From the NCBI GenBank assembly GCA_963974265.1, contig CAXBDR010000005.1:1-42421 (forward strand): DNA of 42,421 nucleotides, read 5' to 3'. Shown piece after piece: positions 7,807 to 17,683 of the stretch. Below the pieces are notes generated by a model, which saw only the letters and a list, made by a program, of their open reading frames with translations, was not told the DNA's origin and ran no database searches. The position numbers were made by a program, and so were the translations under genes. Source of the DNA: CAISIP01 sp963974265. Lineage in GTDB: Bacteria; Pseudomonadota; Gammaproteobacteria; Burkholderiales; Burkholderiaceae_C. The number at the start of each line of letters is the position of its first letter. Positions within the stretch are counted from its first letter, which is position 1.

Positions 7807-9240
7807 ATGAGCCTGAAAACAAAAGTCATGCACGGCTTCGGTTGGCTCGCAGGCGCCAATTTCGTGGGCCAACTGCTGACCTGGGTGATGACCATCGTGA
7901 TCATGCGCCTGCTGAGTCCCTCAGACTACGGGCTGCTGGCGATGGCAAGCATATTCGTCGCCCTGCTCGCCATGTTGGCCGCCGCTGGCCTGGGTCCCGC
8001 CATCGTCCAGTCCACGGCCATAGACGAGCAGAAGCTCAAGCAACTGTTCAGCGTCATCATGATGGTAAATGCTGTGTTGACGTTGTCACTGATGGCTGCT
8101 GCACCTGCAATTGCTGCATTTTTCAACGAGCCAAGGCTGACCGACGTCGTCCGCGTGCTCTCGTTGCAATTCGTCATCTCGGCGTTCGCCGTAGTTCCCG
8201 AGGCCCTGCTGGCGCGCGCGCTCAAATTCAAGGCTCGCGCCTTCATCGATCTGACAGCCAACGTTTCCGGCGGTGTGGCGACCTTGTGGCTTGCTTATTC
8301 CGGCTATGGTGTCTGGTCGCTGGTGGCTGGTTCCACCCTGACGGTACTTGGGAAGTCGATTGGCTTGAACCTGGTTTCCCCTTATGTCCGCTGGCCCGGC
8401 CTGTCCGTCGCGGGACTGAAGCCGCTATTGGCATATGGCGGCAACGTCACAGCGTCACGAATTCTCTGGTTCTTCTATTCCCAGGCAGACATCTTCATTG
8501 CAGGCAAGTTGCTGGGCAAGGAGACACTCGGCTTCTATTCCGTCGCCATGCATCTGGCATCGCTTCCAGTGCAGAAGCTGTCCGGCATGCTGAATCAGGT
8601 CGCGTTTCCGGCATTTGCCCAGATACAGCAGGACCCTGGTCTCGTCGCGCGCCATGTGCTCAAGGCAGTTCGGATTCTGGGATTCTTTGCGTTTCCCGTG
8701 TTATGGGGCATATCCAGCATCGCGCCCGAGCTGGTGCGACTGGTACTCGGCGCCAAGTGGGAACTGGCGATACTGCCCCTGCAGATCCTCCCGTTGGTCA
8801 TGCCGTTCAGGATGATCAGCAATTTCCTTCCTGCGGCTGTCGATGCCGTCGGGCGGCCAGACATCTCCGTCAAGAACCTTGTCACGGCGAGCGTCATCAT
8901 GCCCTTGTCATTTGTCGTAGGCAGCCAATACGGCGTAGCTGGCCTGAGCATGAGCTGGGTCGTCGCCTTCCCGCTCGTCTTCCTGGCAAACCTGCATCGC
9001 TCCCTGCCTGCCTTGGCGCTGCGCATGAAACCGTTCCTTGGTACGCTTGCCAAGCCAGCGTTTGCCGGTGCGGCGATGTATGGCGCCGTATGGGCCACGG
9101 GCTTGGCCTTGCCTGCGGACACTCATGCGGTGGCCCGGATTGCATTGATGATTGGCGCCGGTGCAATCACCTATGGCGGGTTGTCGCTGATCACGAACCG
9201 CGCGGGTTGCAATGAGATATTGCAGTTGGTACGTCGCTGA
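7807..9240 (+). CDS. Oligosaccharide flippase, MOP (Wzx-like) superfamily
   Basis: 477 residues, almost entirely alternating hydrophobic segments consistent with 12-14 membrane helices. The N-terminus GFGWLAGANFVGQLLTWV and the SPSDYGLLAMASIF loop are typical of polysaccharide biosynthesis proteins of the MOP superfamily (PST/Wzx-type). Such proteins move undecaprenyl-linked repeat units across the inner membrane. AGG about eight bases upstream of the ATG serves translation. It sits between the TPR-like exported protein and an asparagine-synthetase homologue. A second flippase of the same class is encoded at 23751-25193, so two different lipid-linked substrates, or one redundant activity, must be considered. 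Confidence 0.92.
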   Translation: MSLKTKVMHGFGWLAGANFVGQLLTWVMTIVIMRLLSPSDYGLLAMASIFVALLAMLAAAGLGPAIVQSTAIDEQKLKQLFSVIMMVNAVLTLSLMAAAPAIAAFFNEPRLTDVVRVLSLQFVISAFAVVPEALLARALKFKARAFIDLTANVSGGVATLWLAYSGYGVWSLVAGSTLTVLGKSIGLNLVSPYVRWPGLSVAGLKPLLAYGGNVTASRILWFFYSQADIFIAGKLLGKETLGFYSVAMHLASLPVQKLSGMLNQVAFPAFAQIQQDPGLVARHVLKAVRILGFFAFPVLWGISSIAPELVRLVLGAKWELAILPLQILPLVMPFRMISNFLPAAVDAVGRPDISVKNLVTASVIMPLSFVVGSQYGVAGLSMSWVVAFPLVFLANLHRSLPALALRMKPFLGTLAKPAFAGAAMYGAVWATGLALPADTHAVARIALMIGAGAITYGGLSLITNRAGCNEILQLVRR

Positions 9241-9267
9241 CGACCTGCATCAAGTGGATCCAAACGA

Positions 9268-11022
9268 ATGACCGTTTTCGCTGGCGCCTATGCGCTTCAT
9301 GGTGACCAGGTCGTGCCGCAGCACCTCAAGGACGCATTGGCTCGCATTACCAGCCGCGCCGACAAGGGCGTGGGCACCCGATACTGTAGCGACCAGAGCC
9401 GTCTGTATCTCGCCAAATGGGACTCGGGCGCTTTCGGCGAACCAGCATGGCAAGAGAGTGATGATGGCTCGATCTGCGCACTTGCGGGCGACCCCATCCT
9501 GACGCGCCAAGGCAAGCGGCCGGAACGCCAGCAACAACTGTTGTCGCTGGCGCAGACGTCGCGCGCATTGGCAGCAGAGGCGCTCGCGGCAAGCCGGGGC
9601 AGCTTCGCATTGGTTCATCACGTGGCGCAAAGCGGTGAACTGCGTCTTGCGACGGACGCGGTCGGACTGCGCACGATCTATTACACGGTGCAGAACGGCT
9701 TGCTGGTCTTTGCCACGGCGCTCAGAGTTCTCGAGTCTCTTGCCCAGATCGACAAGCGACTTTCCGACCAGGGCATGATTGAACTCTGCGTCTTTTCGTT
9801 TCCACTGGCGGACCGGACACCTTACGACAGGATCAAGGTTCTGCGTGAAGCGGAAATGCTGGTCGCCTCCGAGTCCGGCGTCACGCTTGAGCGATATAGG
9901 GACTGGGCCTCGCCTGTCAACCAGCCGACCGACATGGGGGAGGCTGCCAAGGATATCCATGCGGAGTTCGAACGCGGCATCGAACTGCGAGCCGGCAGCG
10001 ACAGACATGTCTATGGTTTTCTCAGCGGCGGCATGGACTCACGAGCCATCATTGCGAGTCTGGTGAAGGGCGGCAGAAAAGTCGAGGCGCTCAATTTCTC
10101 GTTCGAACATTCACAAGACCTGGAGTTCGCACGCCTTTTTGTCGGGCAGATCGCCGATAGTTGCGACCTGCATTGCTCGCCGGGCGCAGCGTATGCCAAC
10201 TATGCGTTCCTGGCGAAGGCGGCCATGCGCACACTGGAAAGCGAACAGAAGCTCGGAGTGGATCGGCCGCAATGTATCTGGTCTGGCGATGGCGGAAGCG
10301 TCGGCCTGGGACATGTCTATATGAACGCGCAGATGCTGGACATCGCCCGCACCGGCGACGTCTCCGCGTTGGTAGACGCGTTCATGTCTTTCAACCATCA
10401 AACAGCCCCAGTGGGAATCCTCAACGGCGAGGCGCGGGTACGCCTGCCGAAGAACATCGTCGACAGCGTCAAGTCCGAAGTCAACCGATATCCCGTCCAC
10501 GACCTGGGCCGCAGAATCTACTTCTTCTTGCTCTTCAACGATCAGCGGCGCCACCTGTTCAAGCACTTCGAGACCATCGACCAGCATGGGCTGGAGGTGC
10601 TGACGCCCTTTTATGACGCGGCATTCCTGTCGAAAGTCGCGGCGACACCATCGCAGTGGGGTATCTTGCACAGGCTTTACGCGTCGTTCTTTGACCTCCT
10701 GCCTGCTTTCGCCACCAGGACCCCATGGCAAACCTATCCGGGACATGTGCCGTGCCCGGTATCCCACGACACTGCCGCCCGATACCAGTGGACGGGCCCT
10801 CTTCCATTGCGGCAGCTGGCATTGGCAGAACGCGCAAAATTGTCTGCCGATCTGCTGCGCGCCTCCAGATTCAAGCAGCAGCCACCTGTGTTCTCGATGC
10901 CACGTATCTGGCTCGCTGCGCTTGCCCAAACCCTGGGCCTGCGCGATTGCCGGCATCTGTTGCCAGCGCTGCGACACTACAAGCACCACAGTGCTGTTGC
11001 AGCAAGGCACAGCTCTGGTTGA
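9268..11022 (+). CDS. Asparagine-synthetase-like protein lacking the glutaminase cysteine
   Basis: 584 residues. The N-terminus begins MTVFAGAYALHG, so the Cys2 nucleophile of the glutamine amidotransferase domain is absent although the domain's general shape remains (residues 1 to about 200). The ATP-pyrophosphatase signature SGGMDSR is intact at 253-259, so the protein should still adenylate a carboxylate. Family members with this pattern, such as beta-lactam synthetase and lasso-peptide cyclases, use an amine other than ammonia and form amide bonds. It lies between the flippase and the phosphopantetheinyl transferase. I infer amide formation on a uronic acid or on a peptide from the neighbouring NRPS; using free ammonia is the alternative. 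Confidence 0.85.
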   Translation: MTVFAGAYALHGDQVVPQHLKDALARITSRADKGVGTRYCSDQSRLYLAKWDSGAFGEPAWQESDDGSICALAGDPILTRQGKRPERQQQLLSLAQTSRALAAEALAASRGSFALVHHVAQSGELRLATDAVGLRTIYYTVQNGLLVFATALRVLESLAQIDKRLSDQGMIELCVFSFPLADRTPYDRIKVLREAEMLVASESGVTLERYRDWASPVNQPTDMGEAAKDIHAEFERGIELRAGSDRHVYGFLSGGMDSRAIIASLVKGGRKVEALNFSFEHSQDLEFARLFVGQIADSCDLHCSPGAAYANYAFLAKAAMRTLESEQKLGVDRPQCIWSGDGGSVGLGHVYMNAQMLDIARTGDVSALVDAFMSFNHQTAPVGILNGEARVRLPKNIVDSVKSEVNRYPVHDLGRRIYFFLLFNDQRRHLFKHFETIDQHGLEVLTPFYDAAFLSKVAATPSQWGILHRLYASFFDLLPAFATRTPWQTYPGHVPCPVSHDTAARYQWTGPLPLRQLALAERAKLSADLLRASRFKQQPPVFSMPRIWLAALAQTLGLRDCRHLLPALRHYKHHSAVAARHSSG

Positions 11023-11064
11023 ACACGGTTCGGGCTTTCTAAGGCGGCCCGGCGATAGTCGCGA

Positions 11065-11787
11065 ATGACCACACACCACATCGACTTGTGGATCGCCTCG
11101 CTCAAGGCACCATCGGCCGCCGCGCTGGCATCGGACCTCGCCGTGCTCGACGCCAACGAAAGAGACCGCGTTGATGCGTTCCGACTCACGGCGGACGCGC
11201 AGTGCTGGCTGCGGTCGCGTGCGACGACCAAACGCATCCTGGGCCGCTACCTGCAATGTGCTCCGGTCGAAGTACAGTTCACTTACAGTCCGCAAGGAAG
11301 ACCCGCGGTCAGGACCGGCACTCAATCGGCAGGACCGAACTTCAACCTATCCCATAGCGGCGACACCTTGCTGTTGGCGGTGAGCAAGTCGTGTGCCGTG
11401 GGTATTGACATAGAGCAGATACGCCCGCTGGACGACATAAGCGCCATTGCCGCCAGGTTTTTTGCATCGCGGGAGGTGCGGGTGTTGATGGCGTTTCCGC
11501 AAGAGCTGCGATTGGCAGCCTTCTTTCGCTGCTGGAGTCGCAAGGAAGCCGTGATCAAATTTGACGGCGCTGGCCTGTCGCTCCCGCTGGACGCATTCGA
11601 GGTCTCGCTGCACGATGAGCCTCACTCTCACGTGCAATGGACCGCCAGTTGGAAAGAACGCCAGGCGCCGCTGGAAATCATCGACGTGACCACCAGCGTC
11701 GACCATGCAGCGGCGCTGGCGGTGCCGGCCGGCATTCCCGTCGAGTTGCATTGGCAAGACGCGCGAGTGCTATTGGAGCCGGACTGA
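11065..11787 (+). CDS. 4'-phosphopantetheinyl transferase, Sfp type
   Basis: 240 residues, the usual size for Sfp-type enzymes. They move 4'-phosphopantetheine from CoA to the serine of carrier domains. The Mg-binding motif AVGIDIEQIRPL contains Asp115 and Glu117, and the second signature CWSRKEAVIKFDGAGL contains Lys160-Glu161. NFNLSHSGD earlier in the chain is the conserved CoA-contact segment. The gene converges on the NRPS gene, whose stop is 88 bases away, so it almost certainly activates the two NRPS carrier domains; it may also serve the two stand-alone carrier proteins in this window. Confidence 0.95.
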   Translation: MTTHHIDLWIASLKAPSAAALASDLAVLDANERDRVDAFRLTADAQCWLRSRATTKRILGRYLQCAPVEVQFTYSPQGRPAVRTGTQSAGPNFNLSHSGDTLLLAVSKSCAVGIDIEQIRPLDDISAIAARFFASREVRVLMAFPQELRLAAFFRCWSRKEAVIKFDGAGLSLPLDAFEVSLHDEPHSHVQWTASWKERQAPLEIIDVTTSVDHAAALAVPAGIPVELHWQDARVLLEPD

Positions 11788-11849
11788 ACGGCGATGGGCG
11801 CTACTGGCTTTCGGTCAGACACCAGCATCTCGACCCGCAGCGGTACCCA

Positions 11850-11873
11850 GTGCCGCACTACCCACTACGGCAC
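11850..11873. terminator. Weak candidate hairpin between convergent genes
   Basis: GTGCCG at 11850-11855 pairs with CGGCAC at 11868-11873 across a 12-base loop, between the convergent ends of the transferase and NRPS genes. There is no T-run, and the stem is only six pairs, so this is a weak call made mainly because of the convergent position. Confidence 0.25.
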
Positions 11874-11875
11874 CA

Positions 11876-14800
11876 TCATCGAATACCGAGCGCGGATCGC
11901 AGCACCCCGACGAACTGATCCATGTGCTTGTCGAACCAGGACGCGTGGTCGCCCTTCACCACCACCACGTCGGCGCCACCCGCCGCGCGGTCGGCCCACG
12001 GCCTGTTGAGATCCGCCGAGGTCTGGATCGGGCTGTGCTCCGTGCGCACGATCGTGACCTTGCCCTCGTACTTCCCAGGCGCTGCGTAGGTCATCAAGGC
12101 GCGCATGATGAGGTACTCGATGTACTCGTGCTTGGCCAGCACGCGCAGTGCCGCCCAACTGGGGTTCTTCAGCACGCCGCCCGTGACGAAATAACGCAAC
12201 TGCCGAAGCACGACGACGGGCGCAGAACGTCTCCACGAAAAACCTTCCGTCGCCCACAGCGGCGGGGGAATCCACATGACCAGCCGCTCCACGCGCTCAT
12301 TCTGCTGTTGCAGTTGCAGCGCCATCTCGAACGCCAGATAGGCGCCCTCGCAACCGCCTCCGAGACGATAGGGCCCATGCGGCTGCACCTTGCGAATTTC
12401 GTCAATGAAGTAGCTCGCGAAGTCCTCGATGCGCCGCAACGGCGGCTGCCCTTGGGCGAGTCGGTGACTCTGGAGTGCGTACAGGTCGAGCCGGTACATG
12501 GGCTGGTGCGGCCCCAGTCCCTTGGCGATGTCCGCATACTTGGGGCTGCTGCCACCGGCAAAGAACGGGGAATACTCGCCGGTTTCCTGCAACGGGAAAA
12601 AGCCAGCCCCGTGCGTGACGGGAGCATGGTCTCCCAGGTGGCGCGCGATGTTCTCGATGGTGCGGCCATTCAGCAGGACGGCCAGTTCCAGCCGCTTGCC
12701 GGTACGGACCTCGATCTGCGAGACCAGCCGCACCGCCAGCAGCGAGTGCCCTCCCACGGCGAAGAAATCGTCCGTCATGCCGAGCGGCACGACGCCCAGG
12801 ACCTCCTGCCAGATGGTCTGCAACCGCGTCTCGAGTTCGGTCCGCGGCGCAACGTAGCGCGATTGCGCGAGTTGCCGGCCGCCGTCTGGCTGGGGCAGTG
12901 CCTTGCGGTCGACCTTGCCATTGGCCGTACGCGGGAACTCGGGCAAGAAAACGAAGGCACTCGGCAACATGTAGTCGGGCAAGTTGGTGCGCAACCCTTC
13001 CAGCAGGCTTGCAGGTGAAACTTCGCGCCCCGACTCCGCGACAACATAAGCTACCAGTCGGGCGTCACCGGCTACGTCCTCGCGCACGATAGCCACCGAT
13101 TGCGCCACGCCGTCCAGATCGTCCAGCCGGCTCTCGATTTCGCCGAGCTCGATGCGAAACCCGCGCAACTTGATCTGCTGGTCGTTGCGACCGAGGCATT
13201 CAAGGTTGCCGTCACGCCGGAAACGCGCGCGATCACCGGTGCGATACAGCAAACCCGTACATCCCGGAATCGGATTGGCTATGAATCGCTCTGCCGTCAA
13301 ATCTGGACGATTGAGGTACCCCTTCGCAACCCCAGCCCCGCCAATGCACAGCTCGCCAGTGACGCCCACCGGCACGCCATTGCCATAGGCATCCAGAACA
13401 AAGACCTGCGTGTTGTCGATCGGTCGGCCGATCGGGACGGTTCCCGTACCCGATTCCACCCGTGCCACCGTGGACCAGATCGTGGTTTCGGTCGGGCCAT
13501 ACATATTCCACAGTTCACCCACCTTCGCCAACAGGTCCTGCGCCAACGCACGTGGCAAGGCTTCGCCTCCGCACAGGGCGCGGAAGCGGTTTCCGCCACT
13601 CCATCCGGAATCAAGCAGCATCTGCCAGGTGGTCGGTGTGGCCTGCATCAGGTTGACCTCGTGGCGCTCCAGTTCCGCAGCCAATGCCGCGCCGTTGATG
13701 GCTACCTGCCGTGGAGCCACGATGGTGCGTGCGCCAACGGTCAGAGGCAGATAGAGCTCCAGTCCAGCGATGTCGAACGAGAGCGTGGTCACCGCATACA
13801 AGCGATCCTCCTCTCCAAGCCCGGGACGCCTGCGCATGGCATGCAGGAAATTGGCTAGCGCTCGATGCGGAATCTGCACGCCTTTGGGCTTGCCGGTCGA
13901 CCCCGACGTGAAGATGACGTAGGCCAGGTCGTCGGCCACGGTGTCGCTCAGCGCCAAGGCGTCGGCAGGCATGCTGTCGATCGCCCCGGCATCGGCGTCC
14001 AGTCGGATCACCACCATGCGTTCCACGGCCAGTGGCTTGTCCAGGTCTTTCTCGCAGACCAGCGCGGCCACGGCGGCATCCTCGATCATGAACCGTTGCC
14101 GATCGATCGGGAATCCGGGGTCGATCGGCACATAGGCCGCACCCGCCTTCAGGATACCCAGCAAGGCCACCAGCAGTCGATCCGAGCGCTCCAGGCAGAG
14201 GCCGACCAATGCGCCATGACCCACGCCTCGACTGCGCAGGTAGGCGGCCAGTCGGTTGGAGCCCTCGTCGAGTTCGCGGTACGTCAATTGGCGCGCCTCG
14301 AAGACTACGGCCACACGGTCAGGGGTCAGAGCCGCCTGGGCCGCCACCATGCCATGCACGCAGTCGGCGGCGGCAACGGGAACCGCGGTGTCGTTCCACC
14401 CGATGAGATAGTTCCGATACGCCTCGGGTTCGACGATCGCGAGTTCAGAGACGCGCTGATCCGGATTCGCCACCATCGATTCCAGCAAGACCTGGTAGTG
14501 GTCGAACATCGATGCGATTGTTTCTGTTTCGAACAGGTCGGTGTTGTGCTCCCAGATCATGGTCAACCCGTCTTGGTCGCTGCCTTGGGGCAGCCCCAGG
14601 ATCTGGGCCGAATGGGGAATGCCGATGACACCGAGATCGAACTTGGCCGACCCGTTGCTGAGCACAGGCGTGAGCTTGACGTCAAGGCCTGGCAATCCCT
14701 GCTCCGGCATCGGTTCGTCATGAAAACTGAACATCACCTGGAACAAGGGGTTCATGCTCATGTCGCGCTGCGGCTGCACTGCGTCCACCACGCGGTCAAA

Positions 14801-17614
14801 CGGCACGTCCTGGAAGTCGGCACTTTCGAGAACCGTCTCGCGCACACGGGCCATCAGTTCGCGTACGGTCGGGTTGTCAGCCAGCGTGGTGCGAATGACG
14901 ACGTTGTTCAAGATCATGCCGATCAGATACTCGGACTCACGCGCCCGGCGATTGGCAAAGAACGTACCGACGGCGACGTCGGTTTCGCTGGTATAGCGGT
15001 GCAACAAGGCAATGAAGCCTGCCAACATCGTCATGAACAAGGTGCCGCGCTCGGCCCGGCTCAGGGCCCGCAATCGATTGCACAGCGGCAATGGCACCTC
15101 TGGGCGCAGCGACGCACCACGGAACGTCTGCGCCGCCGGCCGAGCTCCCTTGGTCGGCAACTCCAGCAGCGGCGGAATCGTCGCCAGTTGCTTTCGCCAG
15201 TAGGCCAGCTGGCGCTCTGCCACGGCCCCTTGCATCCATTCGTGCTGCCAGGTCGCGAACTCGGCAAACTGAACCGGAATCTCCGGCAACGGCGACGCCT
15301 GGCCATTGACAAACGCCCGATACAGGGCAACCAGGTCCAGCATGAACATGTTGAACGACCAGCCGTCGTGCACGGTGTGGTGTTCCATGTGAATCAGGAT
15401 GTGTTCATCGTCGCTGAACCGGAACAGTGTCCACCGCACCAGAGGCAGCCTGGACAAGTCGAACCGATGCTGGAACTCCTCCTTGCACCACGCCTGGTAA
15501 GCCGCCATGGCACTTTCGCGCGTGGCCTTGGTGCTGAGGTCGATGACCGGCAACTGATAGGGGGTCATGGGATGCACGACCTGCACCGGCCTCCCATCGA
15601 CCGTCGGAAAGGTGGTGCGGTAGCTTTCGTGGCGGCGCAATACTTCGCCCAGTGCACGCTCCAGCGCGGGCACCGAAAGTCGCCCGGTGAAGGCGATGCT
15701 GGACTGGAAGTTGTACGCCAGGTTGCGAGGGTCGAGCTGGTGCAGGAACCACACCCGTTCCTGCGCGAATGACAGTGGAATATGCTCGCCCCGCCTGACC
15801 TGCGCGATCTGAAGCTCTCCGACGCTGGCAAGCGCACGTTCGCTGGCAGAGATCACAGGCACCATGCCAGCGACGGTCGGATGCTCGAACAACTGGCGCA
15901 ATGCGATGTCGACCTGAAATGCATCTCGGATACGAGTGGCGACCTGCGCCACCTTGAGCGAATCGCCGCCAAGCTCGAAGAAGTTGTCGTCGACGCCCAC
16001 CTGGTCCAGTCGCAACACATCCGCCCAGATGGCAGCCAGCTTGCGCTCGTCCTCGTTTCGCGGAGCCTGGTATCGATCGGCCAGTTCGGGCCGCTGTGAC
16101 TCCGGCGCGGGCAAGGCATTGCGATCGACCTTTCCGTTGGGCGTCAATGGAAACGCGTCCAGCGTCACGTACAGGCCCGGCACCATGTAGTCCGGCAGGC
16201 TTGCCGCCAGCGCTGCGCGCATGTCCTTGCTTGACGGCACATCCCGTCCGGCCGGAATCACATAGGCAACGATGCGTTTCTCGCCAGGCACGTCCTCGCG
16301 CGCCAGCACCACGGACTGACGCACTTGTGCCATGGCGTCGAGCGCCGCCTCGATCTCGCCCAGTTCAATGCGGAACCCCCGCACCTTGACCTGGAAGTCC
16401 ACGCGCCCCAGGTGATCGAGCGTGCCGTCGGCGTTCTGGCGAACCATGTCGCCAGTCCGATACAGACGCGCGCCTGCGTCCACCTGTGCCGGCCGCGAAA
16501 CGAATCGCTCGCGCGTGAGTTCCGCCCGCTTGAAATAGCCGACCGCAAGCCCCGCGCCGCCGATGAACAGTTCACCCGCCTGCCCTGGGGCAACCGGCCG
16601 CAACTCGGAATCGAGTACCGCCACTGTCGTGTTCGCGATCGGGCGACCGATGCTGACCGGCCCGGTTCCGCTGGACACCCGTTGCAGGGTCGACCAGATC
16701 GTCGTCTCGGTCGGCCCATACAGATTCCAGAGTTCGGCGCATCGCGGCAGCAGGCGTTCCGCCAGTTCGCGTGTCAGCGTTTCACCGCCACAGAAAACGC
16801 GCAGCGACGGCGACCCTTGCCAGCCGCTTTCGAGCAGCAAGCGCCAGGTCGCCGGCGTAGCCTGCATGACAGAGATCTTCTGCGCTTCGATCGCCTCGGC
16901 CAGGCGACGGCCATCCGCGCCCAACGATCGGGAGGCAATGGCAACATGCGCGCCCGCGACCAGCGGAAGGTACAGCTCAAGGCCCGCAATGTCGAACGAC
17001 AGCGTGGTCACGGCCATCAACCGGTCGTCCGCCCCCAGGCCCGGCTCCGCACGCACGCTCTGCAGAAAGTTCGACAAGGCACGGTGGGGGATCTCCACAC
17101 CCTTGGGCCGCCCGGTGGAACCCGATGTGTAGATGATGTAGGCCGAATCGTCCTCAGTGACTTCAGATGCAAGACGATCGCCACTGTGCTGCGCGACCTG
17201 GGCCCAGTCGGCATCCAATGCCAGCAACTGCAAACCATCGCGCCGCAGTCCATCGCGCAGCACGTCCTGGGTCAGGACCAGTCGCGCGCCCGAATCGTCG
17301 AGCATGTAGTTGATGCGATCTGCGGGATAGGCGGGATCGATGGGAATGTAGACACCACCGGCTTTCAGACAACCCAGCAATGCGACCATCATGTCGATCG
17401 AGCGCTCGACGCAGATTCCGACCAGATCGCCTTTGCGCAATCCGGTATGTGCCAGATGACGCGCCAACTGATTGGTTCGCGACTCCAGTTCGGCATAGGA
17501 TATCTGCGCACCATCGCAGGACACCGCCATCTTCTCAGGCGACGTCGCCGCTGTTTGCGAGAAAAGCGCGTGGACGGTCGTCAATGCAACCGCTGGGTGG
17601 GTCGAATCATTCAT
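11876..17614 (-). CDS. Dimodular non-ribosomal peptide synthetase, A-T-C-A-T-TE
   Basis: 1912 residues. Module 1: adenylation domain (about 15-500) with TSGSTGRPKG near 163 and YGPTETTIWST, then a carrier domain with FFELGGDSL (Ser near 552). Condensation domain (about 570-1010) with LSFAQERVWFLHQL and active site HHTVHDG near 745. Module 2: adenylation domain, then carrier domain FFAVGGHSL (Ser near 1623). C-terminal thioesterase (about 1650-1912) with nucleophile elbow GGCEG, Cys1755, and a late His1890. Reading the binding pockets by alignment to GrsA gives D-I-L-Q-F-G-L-I-W for the first and D-I-L-Q-L-G-M-I-W for the second, both close to the glycine code as I remember it. AGGAGAC precedes the ATG. 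Its stop lies 88 bases from that of the convergent PPTase. A Gly-Gly product, released or transferred to the glycan, is the inference. Confidence 0.95.
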   Translation of the reverse strand: MNDSTHPAVALTTVHALFSQTAATSPEKMAVSCDGAQISYAELESRTNQLARHLAHTGLRKGDLVGICVERSIDMMVALLGCLKAGGVYIPIDPAYPADRINYMLDDSGARLVLTQDVLRDGLRRDGLQLLALDADWAQVAQHSGDRLASEVTEDDSAYIIYTSGSTGRPKGVEIPHRALSNFLQSVRAEPGLGADDRLMAVTTLSFDIAGLELYLPLVAGAHVAIASRSLGADGRRLAEAIEAQKISVMQATPATWRLLLESGWQGSPSLRVFCGGETLTRELAERLLPRCAELWNLYGPTETTIWSTLQRVSSGTGPVSIGRPIANTTVAVLDSELRPVAPGQAGELFIGGAGLAVGYFKRAELTRERFVSRPAQVDAGARLYRTGDMVRQNADGTLDHLGRVDFQVKVRGFRIELGEIEAALDAMAQVRQSVVLAREDVPGEKRIVAYVIPAGRDVPSSKDMRAALAASLPDYMVPGLYVTLDAFPLTPNGKVDRNALPAPESQRPELADRYQAPRNEDERKLAAIWADVLRLDQVGVDDNFFELGGDSLKVAQVATRIRDAFQVDIALRQLFEHPTVAGMVPVISASERALASVGELQIAQVRRGEHIPLSFAQERVWFLHQLDPRNLAYNFQSSIAFTGRLSVPALERALGEVLRRHESYRTTFPTVDGRPVQVVHPMTPYQLPVIDLSTKATRESAMAAYQAWCKEEFQHRFDLSRLPLVRWTLFRFSDDEHILIHMEHHTVHDGWSFNMFMLDLVALYRAFVNGQASPLPEIPVQFAEFATWQHEWMQGAVAERQLAYWRKQLATIPPLLELPTKGARPAAQTFRGASLRPEVPLPLCNRLRALSRAERGTLFMTMLAGFIALLHRYTSETDVAVGTFFANRRARESEYLIGMILNNVVIRTTLADNPTVRELMARVRETVLESADFQDVPFDRVVDAVQPQRDMSMNPLFQVMFSFHDEPMPEQGLPGLDVKLTPVLSNGSAKFDLGVIGIPHSAQILGLPQGSDQDGLTMIWEHNTDLFETETIASMFDHYQVLLESMVANPDQRVSELAIVEPEAYRNYLIGWNDTAVPVAAADCVHGMVAAQAALTPDRVAVVFEARQLTYRELDEGSNRLAAYLRSRGVGHGALVGLCLERSDRLLVALLGILKAGAAYVPIDPGFPIDRQRFMIEDAAVAALVCEKDLDKPLAVERMVVIRLDADAGAIDSMPADALALSDTVADDLAYVIFTSGSTGKPKGVQIPHRALANFLHAMRRRPGLGEEDRLYAVTTLSFDIAGLELYLPLTVGARTIVAPRQVAINGAALAAELERHEVNLMQATPTTWQMLLDSGWSGGNRFRALCGGEALPRALAQDLLAKVGELWNMYGPTETTIWSTVARVESGTGTVPIGRPIDNTQVFVLDAYGNGVPVGVTGELCIGGAGVAKGYLNRPDLTAERFIANPIPGCTGLLYRTGDRARFRRDGNLECLGRNDQQIKLRGFRIELGEIESRLDDLDGVAQSVAIVREDVAGDARLVAYVVAESGREVSPASLLEGLRTNLPDYMLPSAFVFLPEFPRTANGKVDRKALPQPDGGRQLAQSRYVAPRTELETRLQTIWQEVLGVVPLGMTDDFFAVGGHSLLAVRLVSQIEVRTGKRLELAVLLNGRTIENIARHLGDHAPVTHGAGFFPLQETGEYSPFFAGGSSPKYADIAKGLGPHQPMYRLDLYALQSHRLAQGQPPLRRIEDFASYFIDEIRKVQPHGPYRLGGGCEGAYLAFEMALQLQQQNERVERLVMWIPPPLWATEGFSWRRSAPVVVLRQLRYFVTGGVLKNPSWAALRVLAKHEYIEYLIMRALMTYAAPGKYEGKVTIVRTEHSPIQTSADLNRPWADRAAGGADVVVVKGDHASWFDKHMDQFVGVLRSALGIR

Positions 17615-17683
17615 GGTGTCTCCTGCGAATCCGGTGTTCCGGTATCCGTGATTTCGTCGTGCAGACCGCGACGGCAGTTGCGC

